The position numbers and the translations under genes were made by a program. A model generated the notes under the pieces. It did no database searches, was not told where the DNA came from, and saw only the letters and a program-made list of their open reading frames with translations. From contig NZ_CP033219.1 in assembly GCF_004006175.1 (NCBI RefSeq), positions 434,001-498,000 of the forward strand: a DNA stretch of 64,000 bases, given 5' to 3'. This stretch comes from Parasedimentitalea marina (GTDB lineage: Bacteria > Pseudomonadota > Alphaproteobacteria > Rhodobacterales > Rhodobacteraceae). This document shows positions 26,947 to 35,289 of this stretch, piece by piece; positions within the stretch are counted from its first letter, which is position 1, and each line of letters starts with the position of its first letter.

Positions 26947-27720
26947 TTACCAGTTAGACCCCGGATAGGCGCGTTGCAGCCATTGCATCTGTGTCAGCAA
27001 ATGCCCCAGATGTTCGGTGTGCATTTTACCGGTGCGCCCGCCCCTGTGGCCAAAACGGCTGTCTGGGATGGTCAGCGTCGCGTCAGCCAGAATGCGTTCG
27101 ATCAGGGCATCATATTCGCCGCGCAATGATGCTGGGTCAGGAGCGATACCTGCTGCAACCATCTCGGCGTCTACAGCGTCTGACTGGAACATCTCACCCA
27201 CATAGGGCCACAGATAATCCAGCGCCTCTTGCATGCGGCGATGGCTTTCTTCGGTGCCATCACCGAGGCCAACCACGGTGTCAGCCGAGCGTTCCAGATG
27301 ATAGGCGACTTCCTTGCTGGTTTTCTCGGCAATCGCTGCAACGCGCGTGTCCGAGGAGGTCATCAACCGGCCCAGCTGGATTGCGTGCCAGGCGTCAAAC
27401 AGGAACTGGCGCATCAGAGTGCGGCCAAAGTCGCCGTTTGGCACCTCGACCAGCAGGATATTGCGGAAATCCCAAACGTCGCGCAAAAAAGCCAGATCAT
27501 CGGCGCTTTGGCCGTTGCCCTGCACCTCGCCTGCCAGCCCCAGCCAGAACTGCGTCTGGCCGATCAGATCCAGCGCAGTATTGGCCAGTGCAATGTCTTC
27601 TTCCAGAACCGGAGAATGGCCGCACCACTCAGATACCCGGTGCCCCAGGATCAGGGTGTTGTCGCCCATCCTGAGGAGGAACTGCAAAAATGCCTCGTCC
27701 CTTGTGATCGGTGTGCTCAT
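26947..27720 (-). CDS. paaC: phenylacetyl-CoA epoxidase structural subunit PaaC
   Basis: A 257-aa ferritin-like helical protein that pairs with PaaA in the multicomponent epoxidase. Features are LRMGDNTLILGHRVSEWCGHSPVLEEDIALAN at the N-terminus and SKEVAYHLERSADTVV in the middle. The start overlaps the paaB stop by one base (TAATG). In model bacteria PaaC lacks a complete metal site and stabilises PaaA. A 124-base gap with a strong hairpin separates it from paaD. Confidence 0.94.
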   Translation of the reverse strand: MSTPITRDEAFLQFLLRMGDNTLILGHRVSEWCGHSPVLEEDIALANTALDLIGQTQFWLGLAGEVQGNGQSADDLAFLRDVWDFRNILLVEVPNGDFGRTLMRQFLFDAWHAIQLGRLMTSSDTRVAAIAEKTSKEVAYHLERSADTVVGLGDGTEESHRRMQEALDYLWPYVGEMFQSDAVDAEMVAAGIAPDPASLRGEYDALIERILADATLTIPDSRFGHRGGRTGKMHTEHLGHLLTQMQWLQRAYPGSNW

Positions 27721-28004
27721 TACAGGGCCCCCACTTCGTCAGGGATGTCGAAAAAGGTCGGGTGGCGGTAGACCTTGGATTCCGAGGGCTCATACAGCGG
27801 ACCTTTGTCGCTGGGCGAGGAGGCGGCGATGTGATTGGCCTCGACCACCCAGATCGACTGTCCTTCGTTGCGACGGGTGTAGACGTCGCGGGCGTTTTTA
27901 ATCGCCATTTCCGCATCTGGCGCGTGCAGGCTGCCGACATGGCGGTGGCTCATGCCGTGCTGACCGCGGATAAAGACTTCCCAAAGGGGCCATTCGTTCG
28001 TCAT
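27720..28004 (-). CDS. paaB: phenylacetyl-CoA epoxidase subunit PaaB
   Basis: A 94-aa small subunit with the family start MTNEWPLWEVFIRGQHGMSHRHVGSLHA and central NARDVYTRR...SIWVVEA. PaaB bridges PaaAC heterodimers in the complex. Length is normal. It lies 21 bases after paaA, with a good AGGAG site, and is joined to paaC by a TAATG overlap. Confidence 0.95.
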   Translation of the reverse strand: MTNEWPLWEVFIRGQHGMSHRHVGSLHAPDAEMAIKNARDVYTRRNEGQSIWVVEANHIAASSPSDKGPLYEPSESKVYRHPTFFDIPDEVGAL

Positions 28005-28025
28005 GTTCTGTTCCTCCTTGAGAGA

Positions 28026-29003
28026 TTATTCAGCTGCAACCTTGGCGGCGGCTTTCTTTCTGGCGTGGGCCAGCAAGCCGTCGCGAACCCATTTGCCATC
28101 GTCCCAGGCCTTGTTGCGGGCGGCGAGGCGGTCCACGTTGCAGGGGCCATTGCCTTTGATCACATCAAAGAACTCGGACCAGTCGGGATCGGTGTAGTCA
28201 TAGTGGCCACGCTCTTCGTTCCACTTGGTGCCGGGGTCGGGCAGGTCCAAGCCGAGGAATTCGATTTGCGGCACGGTCTGATCCACGAACTTCTGACGCA
28301 ATTCGTCGTTGGTGTTCATCTTGATCTTCCAGGCCATCGATTGCTCTGAATGCACCGAATCCTTGTCGGAGGGGCCGAACATCATCAGCGCCGGGAACCA
28401 CAGGCGGTTGACTGAATCCTGCGCCATCTTCTTTTGCGCCGGTGTGCCTTCAGCCATCTTGCGGATGGCGTCAAACCCCTGCCGCGCATGAAAGCTTTCT
28501 TCTTTGCAGACCCGGACCATGGCACGGGCATAGGGGCCGAACGAGGTCCGCTGCAGCGGCACCTGGTTGATGATCGCTGCGCCATCCACCAGCCAGCCGA
28601 CGGCGCCGATGTCCGACCAGTTCAGGGTTGGGTAGTTGAAGATCGACGAGTATTTCATGCGACCGTCCAGCAGCATCTCGGTCATCTCATCGCGGGTGAC
28701 GCCCAGCGTTTCAGCGGCACAATACAGATACAACCCGTGGCCGGCCTCGTCCTGGACCTTGGCCAGCAGGATTGCCTTGCGCTCCAGCGTTGGGGCGCGG
28801 GTAATCCAGTTGCCTTCGGGCAGTTGGCCAACGATTTCACTATGCGCGTGCTGGCCGATTTGGCGGATCAGGGTCTTGCGATAGGCCGCAGGCATCCAGT
28901 CCTTGGGCTCGATCTTTTCGCCCGCATCGATACGCGCCTGAAAAGCGGCTAGCTTTTCGGGGTCGTCTTGGGCCGCTTCGGTTTTCACCATCTGTGCATA
29001 CAT
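28026..29003 (-). CDS. paaA: phenylacetyl-CoA epoxidase catalytic subunit PaaA
   Basis: A 325-aa di-iron monooxygenase subunit that epoxidises the ring of phenylacetyl-CoA with O2. The metal-binding motifs are intact: HAHSE, QDEAGH (E-x2-H) in the second helix, and [11 protein letters not shown] (E-x2-H) in the later helix. The start at 29003 (MYAQMVKTE) is chosen; the open frame extends upstream into the gap after paaJ without family features. It lies 68 bases downstream of the thiolase gene. Confidence 0.96.
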   Translation of the reverse strand: MYAQMVKTEAAQDDPEKLAAFQARIDAGEKIEPKDWMPAAYRKTLIRQIGQHAHSEIVGQLPEGNWITRAPTLERKAILLAKVQDEAGHGLYLYCAAETLGVTRDEMTEMLLDGRMKYSSIFNYPTLNWSDIGAVGWLVDGAAIINQVPLQRTSFGPYARAMVRVCKEESFHARQGFDAIRKMAEGTPAQKKMAQDSVNRLWFPALMMFGPSDKDSVHSEQSMAWKIKMNTNDELRQKFVDQTVPQIEFLGLDLPDPGTKWNEERGHYDYTDPDWSEFFDVIKGNGPCNVDRLAARNKAWDDGKWVRDGLLAHARKKAAAKVAAE

Positions 29004-29071
29004 AGTCAGATCTCCAAATTCCCTGTCGCGCAATGGGGGCCGAAAACCGGTCCCCACTTTCGGATTGCGCT

Positions 29072-30274
29072 TTAAACGCGTTCCAGGATCAGGGCGGTGC
29101 CCTGTCCAACGCCAACACACATGGTGCACAGCGCATAGCGCCCACCGGTGCGTTGCAATTGATAGGCGGCGGTCAGCACCAGCCGAGCGCCGGACATGCC
29201 CAGCGGATGGCCAAGTGCGATTGCGCCGCCATTGGGGTTAACATGGGGTGCGTCATCGGCAACACCAAGCTCCCGCAGTGTGGCCAGTCCCTGTGCGGCA
29301 AAGGCCTCGTTCAATTCTATCACATCCATCTGCTCGATGCTCAGGCCTGTGCGGGCCAACACTTTGCGGGTGGCTGGAACTGGGCCAATCCCCATGATGC
29401 GGGGCTCAACCCCGGCGGCGGCCATGCCGACTATCCGCGCCATCGGTTTCAACCCGTTCTTGGTGGCGGCAGCCTCATTCGCCATCAGGATGGCGGCGGC
29501 GCCGTCGTTGACACCCGATGCATTGCCAGCAGTCACGCTTAGGTTGGGACCATTCACGCCGCGCAGTTTCGCCAGTTTGTCAGCGCCGGTCCCGGGGCGG
29601 GGGTGTTCGTCGGTGTCGACAATAACCGGCTCGCCCTTGCGTTGTGGCACGGGAACAGGGGTGATCTCGTCGCCGAAAGCACCAGCCTCTTGCGCTGCGG
29701 CCCAACGGGCCTGTGATCGCGCCGCAAAGGCATCCTGATCTTCGCGGGAGATGTTGTAATCGGCTGCCACATTGTCAGCCGTCTGTGGCATCGAGTCGGT
29801 GCCGTACATTTTGTCCATCTTGGGGTTCACGAACCGCCAGCCGATGGTGGTGTCGTAAACCGCGTTGGCGCGTCCGAAAGCTGATGTTTGCTTGGGCATC
29901 ACAAAAGGCGCGCGGCTCATGCTTTCCACACCACCTGCGATGGCCATGTCATAGTCGCCCGCCTTGATCCCGCGTGAGGCCATGCCCACCGCGTCCATCC
30001 CCGAGGCACAAAGGCGGTTTACCGTGGTGCCGGGTACCTGCGTAGGCAATCCGGCCAGCAACGCCGCCATGCGGGCCACATTGCGGTTGCTTTCTCCGGC
30101 CTGATTGGCGTCGCCAAAGATTACATCGTCAATCCTGGCCCAATCCACCTGAGGGTTGCGGGCGATCAGCGCGGAGATTGGCGAGGCGGCAAGGTCATCG
30201 GTGCGTACCGATGACAACGCGCCGCCGTAGCGACCAATGGGTGTCCGGGTGGCGTCACAGATGAATGCGTCCAT
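29072..30274 (-). CDS. paaJ: beta-ketoadipyl-CoA thiolase
   Basis: A 400-aa thiolase splitting 3-oxoadipyl-CoA to succinyl-CoA and acetyl-CoA, the last step of the phenylacetate and beta-ketoadipate routes. The acylated Cys is in [12 protein letters not shown], with [19 protein letters not shown] and CVGVGQGTA carrying the other active-site His and Cys. Length is standard. The ATG at 30274 ([14 protein letters not shown]) is set by homology, with GAGGAG slightly further upstream than ideal. It heads the paa operon, with an operator-like palindrome just upstream. pcaF of protocatechuate catabolism is an equivalent name. Confidence 0.93.
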   Translation of the reverse strand: MDAFICDATRTPIGRYGGALSSVRTDDLAASPISALIARNPQVDWARIDDVIFGDANQAGESNRNVARMAALLAGLPTQVPGTTVNRLCASGMDAVGMASRGIKAGDYDMAIAGGVESMSRAPFVMPKQTSAFGRANAVYDTTIGWRFVNPKMDKMYGTDSMPQTADNVAADYNISREDQDAFAARSQARWAAAQEAGAFGDEITPVPVPQRKGEPVIVDTDEHPRPGTGADKLAKLRGVNGPNLSVTAGNASGVNDGAAAILMANEAAATKNGLKPMARIVGMAAAGVEPRIMGIGPVPATRKVLARTGLSIEQMDVIELNEAFAAQGLATLRELGVADDAPHVNPNGGAIALGHPLGMSGARLVLTAAYQLQRTGGRYALCTMCVGVGQGTALILERV

Positions 30275-30308
30275 GGTCTTTGCGTCTCCTCGATTGGTCA
30301 TAAATAAT

Positions 30309-30324
30309 CCGACCGGTAGGTCGG
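30309..30324. promoter_or_regulatory. 16-bp palindrome upstream of the paa operon
   Basis: CCGACC-GGTA-GGTCGG is an inverted repeat 35 bases before the thiolase start codon. Size and symmetry suit a TetR-type repressor such as PaaR, which controls paa genes in other bacteria. No paaR gene lies in the immediate neighbourhood. Confidence 0.5.
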
Positions 30325-30419
30325 TTGTAGTGATTGGCGCGATTCGTGGCAAGGTAAATGTAACAGTAAGTTGTCATCTTGCATAATTCGGTAACATGTT
30401 CTGCCTGTGACCTCTTTGT

Positions 30420-30941
30420 CTAGGGGTCATATTGCAGGACTTCATTTAGATAGTTTGTGTCCTGAATTTTGAAATGCGTCTGGCCAACTGGGGTGAACCC
30501 ATGGCGCTGGTAGAACGTGATGGCTTTTGTGTTTTCAGAATTCACAGCCAGCCAGGGTGGCGCCCAATGGCTGGATTGGCAGTGATCCAACGCTGCGCGT
30601 AAAAGGCAAAGGCCGATACCTTTACCCTGATGGCGGGGCTGTACGTAAAGTGTGGCGATTTCGGTTTCCGAGTGACTTCCTGCTGGCGATTTTTGGCCGA
30701 CCCGCACCCGGATAAAACCGTCTATGCCGATGCAGTTTTGCGAGACCAAGAGCAGTTCCGAGGGCTGGCTCAGTATCCGGCGAAATTTATCTGCAGTGAA
30801 TTCAGCAAGGGCGTAGTCGGCAAAGAAGCTGCTAATCCCTTCGCGAATGTAGCTGTTGAGCCAAACTTCGATCGAGAGGGCAGCGAGGCTGGAGCAATCC
30901 GTTTCTAAAGCGGGACGCAGTGATATGGTGGGCGTGGGCAT
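30420..30941 (-). CDS. GNAT family N-acetyltransferase
   Basis: A 173-aa GNAT-fold protein. The acetyl-CoA loop is visible as VQPRHQGKGIGLCLLRAALD (Q-x-x-G-x-G), followed by the AVNSENTKAITFYQRHGF segment typical of the family's last helix and strand. The acceptor is unknown. The ATG at 30941 has GGA in front and is preferred over a TTG fifteen bases upstream. It stands alone between the paa operon and iclR. Confidence 0.82.
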   Translation of the reverse strand: MPTPTISLRPALETDCSSLAALSIEVWLNSYIREGISSFFADYALAEFTADKFRRILSQPSELLLVSQNCIGIDGFIRVRVGQKSPAGSHSETEIATLYVQPRHQGKGIGLCLLRAALDHCQSSHWAPPWLAVNSENTKAITFYQRHGFTPVGQTHFKIQDTNYLNEVLQYDP

Positions 30942-31120
30942 CGTAAATCCAGTCAATCATATAAAGGCCAATCAGTGAAGGCAGCGGAAAGTCGGGTAGG
31001 ACAAAAGCAAAATTCGGTTGATCAGAATTGTACGGAACGTTGGCTTGGATTGTCGGGTAAATTCAAGTGAATTGCTGGAATGAAGCAGGTCAACAGTGTT
31101 CCGCTGTAACCGTGCAGAGA

Positions 31121-31234
31121 AACGCCACCGCGCCGCGCAGCGGCGCCACCGAAGGCGCGGGCCCGAAGCCTTGCTTCGGGCCCGCCATGGTAACTGGTGG
31201 CGCCCGACCTGCGGCCGGGCGCGGGCGTGGCGTT
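31121..31234. repeat. large multi-arm palindrome
   Basis: The element is closed by AACGCCAC (31121-31128) and GTGGCGTT (31227-31234). Inside, GGCGCCACC (31142-31150) pairs with GGTGGCGCC (31196-31204) around a perfect 12-bp hairpin (31158-31169 with 31173-31184); two smaller GC arms flank it. It has no CTCCCG end, so it is distinct from copies A-F. It is the main content of the 30957-31382 gap. Confidence 0.65.
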
Positions 31235-31382
31235 CTTAGAAGGCAGGTCACGGCTGCAATGTTTATTTTCACTACAGGAGCAGAAATTGCATATTAGAGC
31301 AGCGCATCGAGCAGGGCAGTGATAATACTGCTCATTATAATCGCGTTAATACCCTCTTTGACCTTGGGATCTGATAGGAGGT

Positions 31383-32162
31383 TCAAGCCTTGAATTCAGA
31401 GGGATAGCTGCTCGGCGACACACCGCCGGTGTGATGAGTAAGGATCTGTCCTGCCTGGTGCAGGGCCGTTGGGATTAACGCTCGCTGCAAGGCATTCATC
31501 CGGGACACAGGAGCGGCTACGGCCAGGGCGCCTATGGGTTGGCAGTCGGGCCCGAATATGGGCACCGCATGGGAATGTACTTCCGCCTCAAACCCACCAA
31601 TCGATTCCGCCACACCACAGGTACGTATCTTTTCCAGAAGTGCCCGGATAGCAGCGGGTTTGGTTTCTGTGCTGGAGGTGTGGCTGTTCAGTGGCATCGA
31701 CAGGATAGTGTCGGTGAATGTGGTCTCTGCATGGGCCAGAATAGACAAGCCTGAGGCGGTGGCGTGAAACGTCAGAACTTTGGCGTCTTCAAGCATCACC
31801 TTGGTGGCGTGACGGGGTGAGTAGCTATGTGACAGAGAGTTCAGCTGCAATCCCTGTACCAGCGACAGGTGGCAGGTCTCGCCAGTTTCATCGCTGAGTT
31901 CCCGAAGCACCTGGCGTGCTGCTGACAGGATTGGGACCGCTGCTTCACGTAGAGACGCCAGCCGCAGCACTTGTGGCCCAAGTCGGTAGGAGCGGTCGTT
32001 GCCTGTCTGTTCGACGAACCCGGATTGCTGCAGCTCGCTCATCAACCGAAAAACCGTAGCTTTGTTCATACCAGATAGGCGCGTCAGATCACTGAGCCCG
32101 ATCTCAATCCTGTTATGGCTAAAATGGGTGAGTAGCGACAGGGCTTTGGACACAGTTCCCAT
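31383..32162 (-). CDS. IclR-family transcriptional regulator
   Basis: A 259-aa regulator: an N-terminal winged helix (SKALSLLTHF, LSDLTRLSGMNKATVFRLMSELQQSGFVEQ) and a C-terminal IclR effector domain (CHLSLVQGLQLNSLSH, GVAESIGGFEAEVHSHAVPIF, GALAVAAPVSR). The start at 32162 (MGTVSKAL) matches the usual N-terminus; codons upstream to 32213 are less likely. It is divergent from the Tm-1/FAD-oxidoreductase genes, and a perfect palindrome at 32280-32296 lies between them, so it probably controls that set and itself. Confidence 0.9.
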   Translation of the reverse strand: MGTVSKALSLLTHFSHNRIEIGLSDLTRLSGMNKATVFRLMSELQQSGFVEQTGNDRSYRLGPQVLRLASLREAAVPILSAARQVLRELSDETGETCHLSLVQGLQLNSLSHSYSPRHATKVMLEDAKVLTFHATASGLSILAHAETTFTDTILSMPLNSHTSSTETKPAAIRALLEKIRTCGVAESIGGFEAEVHSHAVPIFGPDCQPIGALAVAAPVSRMNALQRALIPTALHQAGQILTHHTGGVSPSSYPSEFKA

Positions 32163-32279
32163 GGTGCGACTTGAACTCCGTTCCGAATGGCAAAGGCGAT
32201 CTTCTAGAGGCAACAGACTCCAGTTATGTAATTGTGTTGACAGATTAGGGTTTACAGGTCAAATTGAAATCAAACCAAT

Positions 32280-32296
32280 GGTTCATATAATGAACC
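32280..32296. promoter_or_regulatory. 17-bp palindrome, candidate IclR operator
   Basis: GGTTCAT-ATA-ATGAACC is a perfect inverted repeat in the divergent region, 118 bases from the iclR start and just ahead of the aldehyde dehydrogenase remnant. Position and symmetry suit an IclR-family dimer site. Confidence 0.55.
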
Positions 32297-32310
32297 GACA
32301 TGCTACTTGG

Positions 32311-32592
32311 ATGCCTATGGTGGATCAGGATCAAATCGACAGGTCACAGCGGGCAGACGTCGCGTCGCAACAGCTTTTTGTTGATGGGCGTGGCGGTCGG
32401 GGACCGGTGGGTCGCTTGATGTCTTTTCACCCATTGATTGGATCTCTTCTGACCGCGCTGGTGGCGGCCTCTGCAACAGATGTTGAAAACGCTGTCGGCG
32501 CGGCGCGGCGGGCATTCGACGAAGGCCAAGATAAATCCCTGAATGCACGGGGTAATTACATCAACCTGAAAACTGCGTGGATTCAACTGTGA
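32311..32592 (+). pseudogene. N-terminal remnant of an aldehyde dehydrogenase
   Basis: A 93-codon open frame. The segment QQLFVDGRGGRGPVGRLMSF, then HPLIGSLL, then VAASATDVENAVGAARRAFDEG follows the N-terminus of NAD-dependent aldehyde dehydrogenases (expected INPATGE-type turn and DV..AV.AAR.AF). After residue 75 similarity is lost, and the catalytic Cys and Glu domains are absent. The frame stops at TGA 32590-32592, overlapping the GTG start of the Tm-1-like gene as GTGA. It probably arose by deletion of the remaining dehydrogenase, and may now serve as a short translated leader. Confidence 0.55.
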
Positions 32593-33818
32593 GCAAAACC
32601 ATTCTGATCGCGGGCACCTATGATACCAAAGATGCCGAACTGAGTTACCTGTCACAGGTCATCGAGCATCAGGGCGGCAGCGTTCTGACGATGGATGTCA
32701 GCGTGTTGGGCGACCCCAGCAAGCCAATGGATATAAGTAAGCATCAGGTGGCCGAGGCGGCGGGCAGCTCGATCCAGGCTGCCATCGACACCGGCGATGA
32801 AAACGGGGCGATGCAGATCATGGGGCGGGGGGCTGCGGCTGCGGCATTGGCGCTGTACCGCGATGGTCGTATCGACGGGGTGATTGTTCTGGGCGGGACC
32901 ATGGGCACAGATCTGGCGCTGGACCTGTGTTCGGCACTGCCGGTGGGCGTGCCCAAATATGTTGTCTCCACAGTTGCCTTTTCGCCGCTGTTGCCGCCTG
33001 AGCGGATCCCAAGCGATGTACAGATGATCCTTTGGGCCGGAGGCCTTTATGGGCTGAATTCCATTTGCAAGGCCGCGCTGTCGCAGGCGGCGGGTGCTGT
33101 GCTGGGGGCCGCGCGCGCGGTTGAGCCGCCAAAGCGCGACAAGCCACTGATTGGTATGACCTCGTTCGGCAAAACCGTCCTGCGCTATATGGTGACCCTG
33201 AAGCCGGCCTTGGAAGAGCGCGGGTTTGAGGTGGTGGTATTCCATGCAACCGGTATGGGGGGGCGGGCGTTTGAAAGTCTGGCCTCCGAGGGGGCTTTTG
33301 CAGCGGTGTTCGACTTTGCCCCGCAAGAGGTCTCAAACCATATGTTTGGTGGGTTGTCCGCGGGGGCAGACAGAATGACCAATGCAGGCCGCGCAGGTAT
33401 CCCGCAACTGGTGGCGCCAGGGTGTTATGACCTGGTTGATTTCGTGGGCTGGCAACCGGTGCCAGAGGCGCTGTCAGATCGTCCCAGCCATGCCCATAAC
33501 CGGTTGTTGACCTCCGCCTCGCTGACCGCAGATGAACGGCGCCAAGTGGCGGGTGCAATTTGTGAAAAACTGTCCCAGGCCACTGCGCCAGTGGCGATGT
33601 TGTTGCCCCAGCAGGGCTGCAATGAATGGGACCGGCCGGGCGGTGATCTGCACGACGCCGAGGGTCTGGCCGCCTTTTGTGACGAAGTAATATCCGGCTG
33701 TCCGGGCACTGTGGATCTGCATGTTCTGGAGTGTCACATCAATGATCCAGCGTTCTCTGCCGCTGCGCTACAAGTATTTGACGCATGGCTAGAAAACGGC
33801 ACCGTAGCGGCAAGGTAG
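32589..33818 (+). CDS. Tm-1-like ATP-binding domain protein (UPF0261)
   Basis: A 409-aa cytosolic protein of the Tm-1/UPF0261 family: N-terminal TILIAGTYDTKDAELSYL, GVIVLGGTMGTDLA, and the C-terminal LIGMTSFGKTVLRYMV and FHATGMGGRAFE. The plant Tm-1 N-domain binds ATP; bacterial roles are unknown. GTG at 32589 gives the conserved SKTILIAGTYDTK start and overlaps the upstream remnant's stop; GTG at 32577 is possible. Members often pair with a phosphoenolpyruvate hydrolase-like TIM-barrel protein; none is present here. It is followed 108 bases later by an FAD oxidoreductase on the same strand. Confidence 0.85.
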   Translation: MSKTILIAGTYDTKDAELSYLSQVIEHQGGSVLTMDVSVLGDPSKPMDISKHQVAEAAGSSIQAAIDTGDENGAMQIMGRGAAAAALALYRDGRIDGVIVLGGTMGTDLALDLCSALPVGVPKYVVSTVAFSPLLPPERIPSDVQMILWAGGLYGLNSICKAALSQAAGAVLGAARAVEPPKRDKPLIGMTSFGKTVLRYMVTLKPALEERGFEVVVFHATGMGGRAFESLASEGAFAAVFDFAPQEVSNHMFGGLSAGADRMTNAGRAGIPQLVAPGCYDLVDFVGWQPVPEALSDRPSHAHNRLLTSASLTADERRQVAGAICEKLSQATAPVAMLLPQQGCNEWDRPGGDLHDAEGLAAFCDEVISGCPGTVDLHVLECHINDPAFSAAALQVFDAWLENGTVAAR

Positions 33819-33926
33819 AAAAAGGGATGTAACCGACCGCATAGGGGAACCCGTCGTCACAGAGCTTGCCAAACCGTGCCGTTTCGATACAGCTTGCGGG
33901 CAAGATCTCTAACACCGGATTCCCCC

Positions 33927-35132
33927 ATGCAAATTGACACCACTCCGAAGCAGTCCTCGTATGATGTTGTGATTATCGGAGGCGCCATGATGGGCGCCTC
34001 GGTGGCCTGGTTTCTGGCCGATCATCCTGGATTTGACGGCTCGGTTCTGGTGGTTGAACGCGATCCGGGATACGAGCAAAGCTCGACAGCCCATAGCAAC
34101 AGTTGTCTTCGCCAACAGTTCACCCAGTCGATCAATGTGCAGGTCAGCCAGTTTGGCGCGGATTACGTGCGGAATTTCCGGAATTATATGGGCGGCGACC
34201 CGGATGTGCCTATGCTTCATATGCAAAGTTTCGGGTATATGTATCTGGCCTCTACGGCTGAGGGCGAGCAGGTGCTGCGGGCGGCGCAGATGATGCAGGC
34301 TGCCGAGGGCGCAGGAACGCAGATTCTGACGCCAGAACTACTGGCCGAAAGATTCCCGTTTTACAATCTGGATGGTATCCGGGTCGGTAGCCACAATCCG
34401 GTGGATGAGGGCTATTTTGACGGCGGCAGTATGTTTGACTGGTGGCGGCGCAAAGCCAGGGCCGCTGGCGTCGAATTCATTCGCAACGAGGTGACAGAGA
34501 TATCACGCACGGCGGGTGTTATCACCGGTGTGACGCTGGCCGATGGCACGCGGGCAAGCGCTGGGCATGTGGTGAATGCTGCGGGTCCGCGTGCCGGCAT
34601 TGTTGCGCAAATGGCCGGGGTTTCATTGCCGGTAGAACCCCGCAAGCGCTATACCTTTGTGTTTGAGGCGGCCCGGCCTTTGCCGGTGGATCTGCCGCTG
34701 ACGGTGGATCCCTCGGGTGTGCATGTACGCAGCGACGGAAAATACTACATGGCCGGTTGCCCACCACATGAGGACCCGGCAGTTGCGCCTGATGATTTCA
34801 TTGCCGATCACTCCCTATGGGAAGAAAAGGTCTGGCCAGCCATTGCTGAGCGTATTCCGCAGTTCGATGCGCTGAAATTGATGCAAAGCTGGGTCGGGCA
34901 TTATGCCTATAACACGCTGGACCAAAATGCGATTATCGGGCCGCACCCTGAAGTCAAAAACTTTATGCTGATCAACGGATTTTCGGGGCACGGCTTACAG
35001 CAGGCGCCGGCAATGGGGCGGGGCCTGGCCGAATGGATTGCCTCGGGCCGGTATGAGACACTGGATCTGTCGCCCTTTGCTTATGATCGCATTCCGGCGG
35101 GTCGGCCACTGCTGGAGCAGGCCGTTATCTGA
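33927..35132 (+). CDS. FAD-dependent oxidoreductase (DAO / sarcosine oxidase beta-like)
   Basis: A 401-aa flavoprotein of the D-amino-acid oxidase superfamily. The FAD-binding motif is VVIIGGAMMGASVAWFL near the N-terminus; later segments HVVNAAGPRAG and the C-terminal IIGPHPEVKNFMLINGFSGHGLQQAPAMG are typical of the sarcosine/dimethylglycine oxidase and FOXRED1 group. It should oxidise a secondary amine or amino acid; the substrate is unknown. The start at 33927 (MQIDTTPKQ) is preferred over 33876. It lies between the Tm-1-like gene and a FadJ-type gene on the same strand, with 108- and 157-base gaps. Confidence 0.88.
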   Translation: MQIDTTPKQSSYDVVIIGGAMMGASVAWFLADHPGFDGSVLVVERDPGYEQSSTAHSNSCLRQQFTQSINVQVSQFGADYVRNFRNYMGGDPDVPMLHMQSFGYMYLASTAEGEQVLRAAQMMQAAEGAGTQILTPELLAERFPFYNLDGIRVGSHNPVDEGYFDGGSMFDWWRRKARAAGVEFIRNEVTEISRTAGVITGVTLADGTRASAGHVVNAAGPRAGIVAQMAGVSLPVEPRKRYTFVFEAARPLPVDLPLTVDPSGVHVRSDGKYYMAGCPPHEDPAVAPDDFIADHSLWEEKVWPAIAERIPQFDALKLMQSWVGHYAYNTLDQNAIIGPHPEVKNFMLINGFSGHGLQQAPAMGRGLAEWIASGRYETLDLSPFAYDRIPAGRPLLEQAVI

Positions 35133-35289
35133 TACCGACCGGCCTTAGGTCGGGGTCTGCCAAGTGACGTGAGGTTCGCCCGTGATGCCAAGGCAATAGG
35201 CTTGGCGTGACTGGCGGAACCGTGGCTAGATCAGGTTTAACAGGGACAGGTCGCGCAAGCGCTGCATTATTGAGACAAAGGAACGACAG

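Noticed and set aside
31999..32310. Upstream part of the plus-strand frame that contains the aldehyde dehydrogenase remnant
   Set aside because: It is antisense to iclR coding sequence and has no dehydrogenase similarity.
35134..35153. CCGACC...GGTCGG as a second copy of the paa operator
   Set aside because: The spacer is 7 bases instead of 4 and it lies directly after a stop codon, so it may be only a terminator-like hairpin; mentioned but not called.
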